Positions 1 to 8,116 of a DNA stretch of 46,388 bases are shown in pieces. The DNA lies in NCBI RefSeq assembly GCF_001995255.1, contig NZ_MUZR01000013.1:49573-95960 (forward strand). Direction: 5' to 3'. The first letter of the stretch is position 1, and each line of letters begins with the position of its first letter. Both the position numbers and the translations under genes were made by a program. This DNA comes from Thioalkalivibrio halophilus. GTDB lineage: Bacteria; Pseudomonadota; Gammaproteobacteria; Ectothiorhodospirales; Ectothiorhodospiraceae. The notes beneath the pieces are model-generated. The model saw only the letters and a list, made by a program, of their open reading frames with translations. It had not been told where the DNA came from and searched no databases.

Positions 1-1
1 G

Positions 2-1705
2 TGGGTGCGGGACTACTTCCGCGAGCAGCTGCAGCCGGTGCTCACACCCATTGGCCTGGACCCGGCCCATCCGTTCCCGCGGATCCTCAACAAGAGCCTC
101 AACTTCATCGTGACCCTGCAGGGCAAGGACGCCTTCGGCCGCGAATCCGGCCGCGCGGTGGTGCAGGCCCCGCGCTCGCTCCCGCGTCTGGTGCGTCTGC
201 CGCCGGAGGTCGCCTCGGGCGACAACGACTTCGTGCTGCTCTCCTCCATCCTGCACGCCCATGTCGGCGAGCTGTTCCGCGGCATGCAGGCCACCGGCTG
301 CTACCAGTTCCGGCTCACCCGCAACTCCGACCTGTTCGTGCAGGAAGAGGAGATCGACGACCTGCTCAACGCGCTGGAGGGCGAACTGCCGCAGCGCAAC
401 TACGGCGCTGCCGTGCGTCTGGAGGTCGCGGACAACTGCCCCGAGGAGGTCGCCCGTTTTCTTCTGCAGCAGTTCAACCTGACGGAAGAGGCCCTCTACC
501 AGGTCACCGGCCTGGTCAACCTCAACCGGCTGATGGCGGTCCACGACCTGGTCGACCGCCCGGATCTCAAGTTCCCGCCGTTCGTGCCCGCGCTGCCGCG
601 CCCGCACGTGGGCGCCGAACAGATCTTCCACTGCGTGCGCGAACACGACCTGCTGCTGCACCACCCCTACGAGTCGTTCATGCCGGTGGTGGAGTTCCTG
701 CGTCAGGCCGCCAGCGACCCGGACGTGCTGGCGATCAAGCAGACCCTGTACCGCACCGGCACCCGCTCGCCACTGGTCGAGACCCTGATCAAGGCCGCGC
801 GCAACGGCAAGGAAGTGACGGTGGTGATCGAGCTGCGGGCGCGCTTCGACGAGGCCGCCAACATCGAGCTGGCCAACCGCATGCAGGACGAAGGCGTGCA
901 CGTGACCTATGGCGTGGTCGGCTACAAGACCCACGCCAAGCTGGCGCTGGTGGTGCGCCGTGACGAAAACGGCATCAACCGCTATGCCCACCTGGGCACC
1001 GGCAACTACCACTCCGGCACCGCCAAGGCGTACACCGACTACGGCCTGATGACCGCCGATCCGGTGATCACCGAGGACGTCCACCGGGTGTTCCAGCAAC
1101 TGACCGGGCTGGGCCAGGTCTCGCGCCTGCGGCGCCTGATCCAGGCCCCCTTCCGGCTGCACGACGCGATGCTGGAGAAGATCCGCCGCGAGGCCGAACA
1201 TGCCCGCGCCGGACGCCCGGCACGCATCGTCGCACGCATGAACTCGCTCAACGAGGCGGCGATCATCGAGGCGCTATACGAGGCCTCGCAGGCCGGCGTG
1301 CGCATCGAACTGATCGTGCGCGGGATCTGCGCCCTGCGTCCCGGGGTGGAAGGGCTGTCGGAGAACATCGAGGTGCGCTCGGTGCTGGGGCGGTTCCTCG
1401 AGCACTCGCGGGTGTTCTGGTTCGGCAACGACGGCGAACCGGAGCTGTACCTCTCCAGCGCCGACTGGATGCCACGCAACTTCTTCCGCCGCGTCGAGGT
1501 CGCGTTCCCGGTGACAGATCCGGCCATGCGCGAGCGGGTGGCGGAGGAGTCGCTGTTCGCCTATCTGCGGGATACCGCCACGGCCTGGCGCCTGCTGCCG
1601 GACGGTCGCTACCAGCGCGTGACGCCGGCGGAAGGCGAAGCGCCGTGGTCGGTGCAGCAGTGGCTGCTGGACACCCTCTCGGGGACCCAGACCACCAGCG
1701 GGTAA
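2..1705 (+). CDS. ppk1: Polyphosphate kinase 1, 3' part (5' end outside window)
   Basis: PPK1 reversibly polymerises the gamma phosphate of ATP into inorganic polyphosphate. The visible 567 residues lack roughly the first 120 residues of a normal protein of about 690, so the gene enters from the left edge. Two conserved histidine motifs are visible: GYKTHAKLALV (the autophosphorylated histidine of the family, near base 932) and FLEHSRVFWFG (the second catalytic histidine, near base 1407). The glycine-rich segment YAHLGTGNYHSGTA lies between them. The gene converges with ppx, leaving 33 bases between the stops, so synthesis and degradation of polyphosphate are encoded side by side on opposite strands. 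No frame damage is seen. Confidence 0.96.
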   Translation, partial: WVRDYFREQLQPVLTPIGLDPAHPFPRILNKSLNFIVTLQGKDAFGRESGRAVVQAPRSLPRLVRLPPEVASGDNDFVLLSSILHAHVGELFRGMQATGCYQFRLTRNSDLFVQEEEIDDLLNALEGELPQRNYGAAVRLEVADNCPEEVARFLLQQFNLTEEALYQVTGLVNLNRLMAVHDLVDRPDLKFPPFVPALPRPHVGAEQIFHCVREHDLLLHHPYESFMPVVEFLRQAASDPDVLAIKQTLYRTGTRSPLVETLIKAARNGKEVTVVIELRARFDEAANIELANRMQDEGVHVTYGVVGYKTHAKLALVVRRDENGINRYAHLGTGNYHSGTAKAYTDYGLMTADPVITEDVHRVFQQLTGLGQVSRLRRLIQAPFRLHDAMLEKIRREAEHARAGRPARIVARMNSLNEAAIIEALYEASQAGVRIELIVRGICALRPGVEGLSENIEVRSVLGRFLEHSRVFWFGNDGEPELYLSSADWMPRNFFRRVEVAFPVTDPAMRERVAEESLFAYLRDTATAWRLLPDGRYQRVTPAEGEAPWSVQQWLLDTLSGTQTTSG

Positions 1706-1738
1706 CGCCCGGACGCGCAGCCCGGGCCCGGATCCCGG

Positions 1739-3259
1739 TCAGGCGAACTCCAGGCGAACCCCGACCCGTTTGAGTTCCGCCGCCTCGGCCTCCAGATCGG
1801 CGCGGGTCAGCGGGTGCGCGTCCAGCCAGCCGTCGGCGAAGGTCAGTTCCAGGCCCGCCGTGCGCGGGCGCACCGTTTCCAGCGGCAGCGGGTCGTCGGT
1901 GCGTGGGCGGTGCAGCAGCACTGCCAGCCGCAGCAGCACCACGAGGTGACGAAACCCTTCGTCGTCCCCGGGACGCGGGTCCTTCAGCAGCGAGGGCTTG
2001 AGCTTGCGCCGATGCAGCCGCACCAGGCGCGCCAGTTCCTGTTGTTCCGGCCGCGAGAACCCGGGCAGGTCGGCCCAGTCGAGGATGTATTCCCCGTGCT
2101 TGTGGTACTTCGCGTGCGACAGCGCCAGGCCGATCTCGTGCAGCTCCGCCGCCCAGCTCAGGCGATCGCGATCATCCGCCACCAGGCCCAGCTCGTCGGC
2201 CACCTGCTCCGCCAGCCAGTCGGCGGTGGCCTGCACGCGCCGCGCCTGTTCCGCGTCCACCGCGAAGCGCTCACGCAGGTGATGGATGGTGCGTCCGCGC
2301 ACGTCGGCGTGGCGGATGCGACCCAGCAGGTCATGCACCACGCCCTCGCGCAGCGCACCGTCCGAGGGATGCAGACGCTCGATCCCCAGCGCGCGAAACG
2401 CCCCGATCAGGACCGCCAGCCCGCCGGCGATCACCGGCCGGCGATCCTCGTTGAGCCCCGGGAGGTCGTCCAGATCCGCGCTGCGTTTCTTGCGGATCAT
2501 GCGCTCGCGCAGGGCCTCCAGCGAGGCCAGCGTCAGCCCCGGCTCGGGGTCCAGCTCCAGCCCCTCGATCATCCGGCTGAGGGCCAGGATGGTCCCCGAC
2601 GAACCCAGCGCCTGTTGCCAGCCGAGCCGGCGATAGGCGCCGACCAGCGGCTGCAGCTCGCGCCCGGCCTGCAGTTCCGCGGCCTCGAACGCACGCCGGG
2701 TCAGGCGCCCGCGCGGGAAAAACCGGCGGGTGAAGCTGACACAGCCCATCTCCAGGCTCTCGGCCCGCTCGGTCTCGAAACGCGCCCCGATGATGAACTC
2801 GGTGCTGCCGCCGCCGATGTCGATCACCAGACGCCGGTCCCCCTCGTCCGCGAGGGTATGGGCGACGCCCAGATAGACCAGGCGGGCCTCCTCGCGCCCG
2901 CCGATGATCTCCACCGGGTGCCCCAGCGCCGCCTCGGCGCGCTGCAGAAAGCGATCGGCGTTGCGCAGCTGGCGCAGGGTATTGGTACCCACCGCGCGCA
3001 CGCTGCCGGGCGGCAGCCCGCGCAGGCGCTGGCCGAAGCGTTCGAGGCAGGCGATGGCGCGTTCGGCCACCGCCGGGTCCAGCCCGCCACGGGCATCCAG
3101 CCCGCTGGCGAGCCGCACCATGTCCTTCAGCCGGTCCTGCATCAGGACCTCGCTGCCCTGACGCCGCGCCACGATCATGTGAAAGCTGTTGGAACCCAGG
3201 TCCACCGCCGCGACGGTCTCGACCTGCCCGGGCTGGCCGGCCTGTCCCTCGTTCGTCAT
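1739..3259 (-). CDS. ppx: Exopolyphosphatase / guanosine pentaphosphate phosphatase family
   Basis: Ppx/GppA enzymes release phosphate from polyphosphate ends or hydrolyse pppGpp. The 506-residue product has the actin-like ATPase fold signatures: VAAVDLGSNSFHMIVAR near residues 16-32, the VRAVGTNTLRQ segment near 87, and the second phosphate-binding loop VIDIGGGSTEFI near 143. The C-terminal half resembles the HD-like helical domain of E. coli Ppx (around residues 310-500). Length fits Ppx/GppA. It is the last gene of a minus-strand operon egtD-sixA-ppx, two bases after the sixA stop, and converges with ppk1. Whether it prefers polyphosphate or pppGpp cannot be told from sequence; the neighbouring ppk1 favours polyphosphate. 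Confidence 0.93.
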   Translation of the reverse strand: MTNEGQAGQPGQVETVAAVDLGSNSFHMIVARRQGSEVLMQDRLKDMVRLASGLDARGGLDPAVAERAIACLERFGQRLRGLPPGSVRAVGTNTLRQLRNADRFLQRAEAALGHPVEIIGGREEARLVYLGVAHTLADEGDRRLVIDIGGGSTEFIIGARFETERAESLEMGCVSFTRRFFPRGRLTRRAFEAAELQAGRELQPLVGAYRRLGWQQALGSSGTILALSRMIEGLELDPEPGLTLASLEALRERMIRKKRSADLDDLPGLNEDRRPVIAGGLAVLIGAFRALGIERLHPSDGALREGVVHDLLGRIRHADVRGRTIHHLRERFAVDAEQARRVQATADWLAEQVADELGLVADDRDRLSWAAELHEIGLALSHAKYHKHGEYILDWADLPGFSRPEQQELARLVRLHRRKLKPSLLKDPRPGDDEGFRHLVVLLRLAVLLHRPRTDDPLPLETVRPRTAGLELTFADGWLDAHPLTRADLEAEAAELKRVGVRLEFA

Positions 3260-3261
3260 GG

Positions 3262-3765
3262 TCAGGCCCCGCCGAGGCGCTCCAGCACCCCGCGCGGCAG
3301 GTGCCAGACCAGGTGCAGCGGGCCGGGCAGATGGCCGCCCAGGCCGCAGGCATCGCCCTTGCCCATGGCCACCGGCGCCGCGCCGCCGGACAGCCCCAGA
3401 AGGCGGCCGGCGAGGCGCGACAGATCCGGCTCGTGCCCGACCAGCACGATACTGCCGCCGTTCTTCTCCTTCTGCAGCCGCTCCTGCAGCTCGGGGCCCA
3501 CCAGCTGCCCCGGCCGCAGGCAGTCCACGGTTTCCGCCTCGCAGGCCAGCGCCCGCGCCAGCGGCGCGGCCGTCTGCGCCGCGCGGTGCCAGGGGCTGAC
3601 CCAGACCCGCGCCGGCTCCGCCAGCAGCGGCACCAGTGCACGGGCCATTGCCGCCGCGCTCGCTTCGCCTTCACGGGTCAGGGGACGATCGCGGTCGGGG
3701 CCGTCGAATGCCGACGGATCCTCGGACTGGGCGTGGCGCAGCAATACCAGATCGGGCCGTTTCAC
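3262..3765 (-). CDS. sixA: SixA-type phosphohistidine phosphatase
   Basis: A small (167-residue) histidine phosphatase of the phosphoglycerate-mutase-like superfamily. The catalytic RH motif is at the start (VLLRHAQSE, residues 7-15). A second arginine lies in SPWHRAAQTA (near 57-66), and the second active-site histidine is in LVGHEPDLSRL (near 112-122). SixA in E. coli removes phosphate from histidine of phosphotransfer proteins (ArcB, the nitrogen-related PTS). Here it is locked between egtD (four-base gap) and ppx (two-base gap), so it is probably cotranscribed with both. A link to polyphosphate or ergothioneine metabolism is only suggested by position. Confidence 0.88.
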   Translation of the reverse strand: MKRPDLVLLRHAQSEDPSAFDGPDRDRPLTREGEASAAAMARALVPLLAEPARVWVSPWHRAAQTAAPLARALACEAETVDCLRPGQLVGPELQERLQKEKNGGSIVLVGHEPDLSRLAGRLLGLSGGAAPVAMGKGDACGLGGHLPGPLHLVWHLPRGVLERLGGA

Positions 3766-3769
3766 GGGA

Positions 3770-4798
3770 TCAGGCCTCCGGGTCCGGGCGCAGCATCAGC
3801 AGCGAATACCAGCCATCGCCGGCCAGCCACTCGCGATCCCGCAGCAGACCGCTGCCCGCCAGCAGCCGGTCGATCATCGTCGCGTCGAACTTGCGCGAGA
3901 TCTCGGTGCGGATCACTTCGCCCGCGGTCAGTTCCAGGGTGGTGTCGAACGTGTCCACCCGCACCTGCTGCGGGGCCTGCGCCACCAGGTGCATCTCGAT
4001 ACGCGAACCCCCGTGATTGAACGGGGCGCGATGTACGAAACCGCGCTCGTCGAAATCGGCCCCCAGCTCGCGGTTGAGCACCGACAGCAGGTTCAGATTG
4101 AAGGCGGCGGTGACCCCCGCCGAATCGTCATAGGCCGCCTCCATTACGTCCACCGGCTTGACCCGATCCAGACCCAGCAGCAGGTGGTCATCCGGCCCCA
4201 TGGTCCGGCGGATCGCCTGCAGCAGCGCGATCGCCTCGGCATCCTCGAAGTTCCCGAGGCTGCTGCCGAGAAAGGTGAACAGCCGGGCCTCGCCGTGACC
4301 GCTCTCCGCCTGATCGTCGGTCAGGGCCTCCAGGGCGGCGATGTAATCACCCGCCAGCGCCCGGATGCTCAGCTGCGGGAAGCGCTCCACCAGCCGCGCA
4401 CCGGCCTCGTCGAGGATCTCCGGACACACGTCGTTGGCGACGTAATGCGCCTGCTCGCCGGCCGCGCGTTCCAGTGGCGCCAGCAGGTACTCGGTCTTGC
4501 GCGAGGTGCCGCTGCCCAGCTCCACCAGCGTGGATGCCCCGGCAGCCGTAATGATCGCCTCGGCGTTGCGCTCCAGCAGCGAGGCCTCCAGACGGGTGGG
4601 ATAGTATTCCGGGGTATCGCAGATGGTGTCGAACAGCGCCGAGCCGCGGGCATCGTAGAAATACTTGGGTGGCAGGCTGCGCGGGGGTTCCAGCATCCCG
4701 GCGCGGAAGTCGGCGAGCAGTTCGGCGTGCGCGTCGCGAACCTCGACGGTGCGGCGGGAATAGCGCTCGGGAATGCGCTCGGCGGGAGATGCGGCCAT
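3770..4798 (-). CDS. egtD: L-histidine N-alpha-methyltransferase EgtD (hercynine synthesis)
   Basis: EgtD trimethylates the alpha-amino group of L-histidine with three S-adenosylmethionine to give hercynine, the first committed step of ergothioneine synthesis. The 342-residue product has the family motifs in order: PPKYFYDARGSALFD and PEYYPTRLE near the N-terminus, the SAM-binding loop ELGSGTSRKT near residue 95, FTFLGSSLGNF near 170, and AFNLNLLSVLNRELGADFD near 230, typical of the histidine-binding region. Length is close to the mycobacterial enzyme (about 320). It is the first gene of the minus-strand operon egtD-sixA-ppx and diverges from egtC-egtB across a 115-base gap, consistent with shared control. 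Confidence 0.95.
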   Translation of the reverse strand: MAASPAERIPERYSRRTVEVRDAHAELLADFRAGMLEPPRSLPPKYFYDARGSALFDTICDTPEYYPTRLEASLLERNAEAIITAAGASTLVELGSGTSRKTEYLLAPLERAAGEQAHYVANDVCPEILDEAGARLVERFPQLSIRALAGDYIAALEALTDDQAESGHGEARLFTFLGSSLGNFEDAEAIALLQAIRRTMGPDDHLLLGLDRVKPVDVMEAAYDDSAGVTAAFNLNLLSVLNRELGADFDERGFVHRAPFNHGGSRIEMHLVAQAPQQVRVDTFDTTLELTAGEVIRTEISRKFDATMIDRLLAGSGLLRDREWLAGDGWYSLLMLRPDPEA

Positions 4799-4913
4799 CG
4801 GGGGTTCCGTCGTCCTGGGTTTTCCGGCACGCTAGCATGAAAACCGCGACGGCTCCCAGCACCGGAGTGCTTCGCCGGGACTTTCTCCGAACCACCCCGA
4901 ACCGCCGACTCCC
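4799..4913. promoter_or_regulatory. Divergent intergenic region of the ergothioneine genes
   Basis: This 115-base gap separates the start codons of egtD (minus) and egtC (plus), so both promoters should lie here. The centre is relatively AT-rich, around TTTTCC and GCTAGCATGAAAAC (4820-4844), and the hexamer TAGCAT at 4833 could serve as a -10 element for egtC. I found no convincing -35 box on either strand and no clear operator palindrome. The assignment rests on gene orientation. Confidence 0.45.
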
Positions 4914-5696
4914 ATGTGCCGCCACCTCGCCTATCTCGGTCCTCCCCTGCCCCTGCGGGCCCTGCTGATGGATCCGCCGCATTCGCTGACCGAGCAGGCC
5001 ATCGGACCGCAGGAACTGGTCTACGCCCGGGTGAACGCCGACGGCTTCGGCTTCGGCTGGTTCGACGAGCGCGGCGAACCGCTGAACTATCGCCGCGCCG
5101 ACCCCATCTGGCAGGACCCCAACCTGCAGACCCTCGCCGGACACCTGCACCAGCCCCAGTGGGTGGCGGCCATCCGCAGCGCGACGCCCGGCTTCGGCGG
5201 CGACACCGCCAATGCCCAGCCGTTCGCGCGCGACGGGCTGCTGTACAGCCATAACGGCCTGATCCGGGGCTTCCTCCCGCGCATCCGCCGCTGCATCCAG
5301 CAGCGCCTGGAACCGGCGATCGAGGAGGGCATCCAGGGAACCACGGATTCCGAATACCTGTTCGCCCTGATCCGCCAGCTGCTGGCCGACGACCCGGAAA
5401 CCACCCTGGAAGGCGCACTGGGCGAGGCCTTCTCGCTGGTGGCCGAATGGCTGGGGGACGAACACGCCCTGCTCAACGTGATCATCGGCGACGGTCGGCG
5501 CATCGTGGCCAGTCGCCACGCGGTGAATGCCGACTCGCCCAGCCTTTACTACACCACCGACGACGAGGCGTTCCCCGACGGCAGCGTGGTGATCGCCTCG
5601 GAACCCCTGACCGACCGCGAGGCCTGGCGGGCGGTGCCGCCGCATCATCTGCTGTGCGTGGAGCCCGAGAGCCCGCCGGAACTTCTGGCCCTGTAA
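4914..5696 (+). CDS. egtC: Class II glutamine amidotransferase-like EgtC
   Basis: EgtC hydrolyses the gamma-glutamyl group from gamma-glutamyl-hercynylcysteine sulfoxide. The product (260 residues) begins MCRHLAYLG, so removal of the first methionine exposes the N-terminal cysteine nucleophile of class II (Ntn) amidotransferases. Further family motifs are the NADGFGFGWF segment near residue 42, AAIRSATPG near 84, and NAQPFARDGLLYSHNGLI near 101. The TDSEYLFALI segment near 144 is also typical. It lies 15 bases upstream of egtB in the same direction. Because EgtC is needed only when the sulfur donor is gamma-glutamylcysteine, its presence suggests the mycobacterial-type route. Confidence 0.93.
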   Translation: MCRHLAYLGPPLPLRALLMDPPHSLTEQAIGPQELVYARVNADGFGFGWFDERGEPLNYRRADPIWQDPNLQTLAGHLHQPQWVAAIRSATPGFGGDTANAQPFARDGLLYSHNGLIRGFLPRIRRCIQQRLEPAIEEGIQGTTDSEYLFALIRQLLADDPETTLEGALGEAFSLVAEWLGDEHALLNVIIGDGRRIVASRHAVNADSPSLYYTTDDEAFPDGSVVIASEPLTDREAWRAVPPHHLLCVEPESPPELLAL

Positions 5697-5711
5697 CGTG
5701 CTCTTGCCGAC

Positions 5712-6893
5712 ATGTCCGCGAACCCGCCCCTCAATCTGCGTGACTGCCTGGCCACCCAGCATGCGCGCCTGAACGACGCCCTCGACGGCACCCCACCCGC
5801 CGCGGGCCGCAATCAGTACCATCGCGATCTGAGCCCGGTCGACTGGCACTACGCCCACTGCCATTTCATCGAGGCGGTCTGGCTGGGCGAGCGCCTGCCG
5901 CAGCAACCGCCCGAGGCGCAGCGCGACTGGCACGACCTGTACTTCCCCGAACTGAGTCCCAAATGGCGCCGGGGCGGCCGCCTGCCCCCGCGGGACCGGC
6001 TGCGGGCCTGGGGCAACGAGCGCCAGACCCTGCACCGCGAATGGCTGGCGGACCCCGCGATCCAGGACCATCCGCTGATGGTCGGCGACTATCTCGCGGG
6101 CTTCCTTGCCCAGCACCATGCAATGCATCTGGAAACCCTGGAACAGGTTCGCTGGTTCGCCCGGCTGCACGGCGCGCAACCCGGACAGGCGCCCGCCCCG
6201 CCGCGGCCGGGCGCGGACAAGGGCACCCCGGTGCCTGACCGGGACTGGATCCCGTTCGACGCCGCCCGCCACACCGTCGGCTACGCCGGCGTCGACGCCT
6301 TCGACAACGAACGCGGCGTCCACGAAACCACCACCGGACCCTTCGAGATCGCCGCCCGCCCGGTCAGCAACGCCGATCATGCGGCGTTCATCGAACAGGG
6401 CGGCTACCGGCGCCCCGAGTTCTGGGATCGCGCCGGCCTGGAGTGGCTCCGGCAATCGGGTACCCGCGGCCCGCTGGGATGGTGGCGGGCAGGGGATGGG
6501 CACTGGTGGCAGACCCGTCCGGATGGCGAGGCCCCGCTGGACCCGGATGCCCCGGCGATGGGCCTGTGCTGGTTCGCCGCGCGCGCCCACGCCCGCTGGG
6601 CCGGCGCCCGCCTGCCGCACGAACATGAATGGGAACGCGCCGCGCGGGAAGGTGCGTTGCAGGCCACCGGCCAGGTCTGGGAATGGTGCGACAACGCGTT
6701 CTTTCCCTATCCGGGATTCCGGGCCTATCCTTATGAAGGGTTCTCGGTGCCGTGGTTCGACGGGGAACACCGGGTCCTGCGCGGCGGCTGCGAATGGAGC
6801 GATCCGATCCTGTGCCGGCCCAGCCTGCGCAATTTCTTCACCCCGGAGAAGCGCCACGTGTTCGCCGGACTGCGCCTGGTGCGCGACCGCTAG
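5712..6893 (+). CDS. egtB: Hercynine oxygenase / iron sulfoxide synthase EgtB
   Basis: EgtB is a non-haem iron enzyme that joins hercynine to a thiol donor (gamma-glutamylcysteine or cysteine) with O2 to form the sulfoxide. The 393-residue product has an N-terminal DinB-like domain with iron ligands: a histidine in WHYAHCHFIEAVW (near 43-55) and the H-x3-H-x-E motif in QHHAMHLETLEQ (near 134-140). The C-terminal FGE-sulfatase-type domain carries ARLPHEHEWERAAREG, GQVWEWCDN and RVLRGGCEWSDP. It is slightly shorter than mycobacterial EgtB (about 430). It follows egtC by 15 bases and precedes a SIMPL-domain gene by 34. EgtE, which would finish the pathway, is not seen in this window. Confidence 0.94.
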   Translation: MSANPPLNLRDCLATQHARLNDALDGTPPAAGRNQYHRDLSPVDWHYAHCHFIEAVWLGERLPQQPPEAQRDWHDLYFPELSPKWRRGGRLPPRDRLRAWGNERQTLHREWLADPAIQDHPLMVGDYLAGFLAQHHAMHLETLEQVRWFARLHGAQPGQAPAPPRPGADKGTPVPDRDWIPFDAARHTVGYAGVDAFDNERGVHETTTGPFEIAARPVSNADHAAFIEQGGYRRPEFWDRAGLEWLRQSGTRGPLGWWRAGDGHWWQTRPDGEAPLDPDAPAMGLCWFAARAHARWAGARLPHEHEWERAAREGALQATGQVWEWCDNAFFPYPGFRAYPYEGFSVPWFDGEHRVLRGGCEWSDPILCRPSLRNFFTPEKRHVFAGLRLVRDR

Positions 6894-6927
6894 GGAAACA
6901 CTGATCAATGTCCGAGAAGGAACCGCC

Positions 6928-7674
6928 ATGCCTGCCCCGACCTCTGTCCCGACCCGTATCACCACCCTGCTCTGCGGCCTGATCCTGGCCGGGGCCGCCA
7001 CCGCCACGCCGGCCGCCGCGGGCGGCGACGGGGCCACGGTGTTCAAGCTCTCCGGCACCGCCGAGCGTCAGGTCGAGAACGACCGCATGATCGCTACCCT
7101 CGTGGCCGAGGCCCGCGCGCCCGAAGCGCGTGATGCCGCCGCCGAGGTCAACCAGCGAATGGAGGGTGCCCTGGCGCACCTCGAGGCATTCGAACACATC
7201 GACACCCGGACCCTCGACTACAGCACCCGCGCGATCCAGGACCGCAATGACCGCAGCCGGATCACCGCCTGGCAGGTCCGCCAGAGTCTGGAACTGCGCG
7301 GCGGCGACTTCGACAGCCTCACCGAGCGCGTCGGCGAGCTGCAGCAGGAACACGAGCTCACCGTCAGCGGCATCCGTTTCGGCGTGTCCGCCGAGCGCGA
7401 ACGAGAAGCACGCCGCGAGATGATCGACGACGCGGTGGAGGACCTGACGGATCAGGCCCGCGCGATGGCGCGCAGCATCGGCGCCTCGCATCTGCGGCCG
7501 CTGGAGATGGAACTGACCCGCCAGCGCAGTCACGGACCGCAGCCGATGATGGCACGCTCCGAAGGAGTTGCCAGCGCCCCTGCCCTGGAAGCCGGCGAGA
7601 GCACCCTGACCATCCGTGTGGACGGTCGCATGCAGGCCCTGGGAGCGGACACCCTGCGCGTGACACCCCGATAA
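6928..7674 (+). CDS. Exported SIMPL-domain (DUF541) protein
   Basis: A 248-residue protein with an N-terminal signal peptide (LLCGLILAGAATATPAAAGG) followed by a SIMPL/DUF541 domain. Typical features are the opening VFKLSGTAERQVENDRMIATL and the closing TLTIRVDGRMQALGAD. The family (E. coli YggE, eukaryotic SIMPL) is periplasmic in bacteria and has been linked to oxidative-stress protection, but no reaction is established. ATG 6928 was chosen because it is preceded by AGAAGGAA and gives a clean signal peptide. Its place after egtB hints at a role in redox stress, which is inference only. Confidence 0.85.
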   Translation: MPAPTSVPTRITTLLCGLILAGAATATPAAAGGDGATVFKLSGTAERQVENDRMIATLVAEARAPEARDAAAEVNQRMEGALAHLEAFEHIDTRTLDYSTRAIQDRNDRSRITAWQVRQSLELRGGDFDSLTERVGELQQEHELTVSGIRFGVSAEREREARREMIDDAVEDLTDQARAMARSIGASHLRPLEMELTRQRSHGPQPMMARSEGVASAPALEAGESTLTIRVDGRMQALGADTLRVTPR

Positions 7675-7698
7675 GCCGGGCACGACAGCGGAGACCGC

Positions 7699-8019
7699 AT
7701 GCGCCAGATGACCGCGCCGGAACTGAACGACTACCTCGCCACGGCGGACCCGCCGCCGCTGCTGCTGGACGTGCGTGAACCCTGGGAGTTCGCGCACTGC
7801 CATATCGAGGGCTCACGCCTGCTGCCGATGGGCCAGATCCCGTCGCACCGGGACGAACTGGATCCGCAGGCCGAGATCGTCGTCATCTGCCACCATGGCG
7901 TGCGCAGCCAGCAGGTGGCGGGATTTCTCCAACGGGCCGGCTTCCCGCACGTCATCAACCTGCGCGGCGGCGTGGACGCCTGGGCCCGCGAGGTGGACGT
8001 GAACATGCCCGTCTACTGA
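7699..8019 (+). CDS. Single-domain rhodanese-like protein
   Basis: A 106-residue rhodanese domain, probably cytoplasmic (no signal peptide or membrane segment). The signatures are LLLDVREPWEFAHCHIEGS (residues 21-39) and the active-site loop ICHHGVRSQQV with the persulfide-forming cysteine at position 64. The closing INLRGGVDAWA is characteristic of GlpE/PspE-like proteins. It sits 24 bases after the SIMPL gene at the end of the egtC-egtB run, so a sulfur-carrier role near ergothioneine synthesis is possible but unproven. General sulfurtransferase activity is the safest call. Confidence 0.9.
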   Translation: MRQMTAPELNDYLATADPPPLLLDVREPWEFAHCHIEGSRLLPMGQIPSHRDELDPQAEIVVICHHGVRSQQVAGFLQRAGFPHVINLRGGVDAWAREVDVNMPVY

Positions 8020-8079
8020 TCCCGCCCGACCCGGCCCCGGCCGGTGCGGGGAATACTGGGACCTGCCGGCCTCATTCCG

Positions 8080-8085
8080 TATACT
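8080..8085 (+). promoter_or_regulatory. Candidate -10 box for dapC
   Basis: TATACT lies 31 bases before the dapC start in an otherwise GC-rich 97-base gap and is one mismatch from the sigma-70 -10 consensus. There is no good -35 hexamer at 16-18 bases, so the call is tentative. Confidence 0.3.
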
Positions 8086-8116
8086 GACCGGTTTTCCGGC
8101 CCACTGCGAGCAAGCG

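Noticed and set aside
1814-4840. Very long open frame (about 1000 codons) on the plus strand antisense to ppx, sixA and egtD
   Set aside because: It mirrors the minus-strand genes and is rich in Arg, Gln, Pro and Ala as expected of a GC-rich shadow frame; it has no recognisable domain and no start context.
4347-7058. Long minus-strand frame across egtC, egtB and the SIMPL gene
   Set aside because: Antisense shadow of well-recognised plus-strand genes; no motifs.
8035-8053. Possible hairpin CCCCG/CGGGG as a rhodanese-gene terminator
   Set aside because: Only a five-base stem in very GC-rich DNA with no T-tract; expected by chance.
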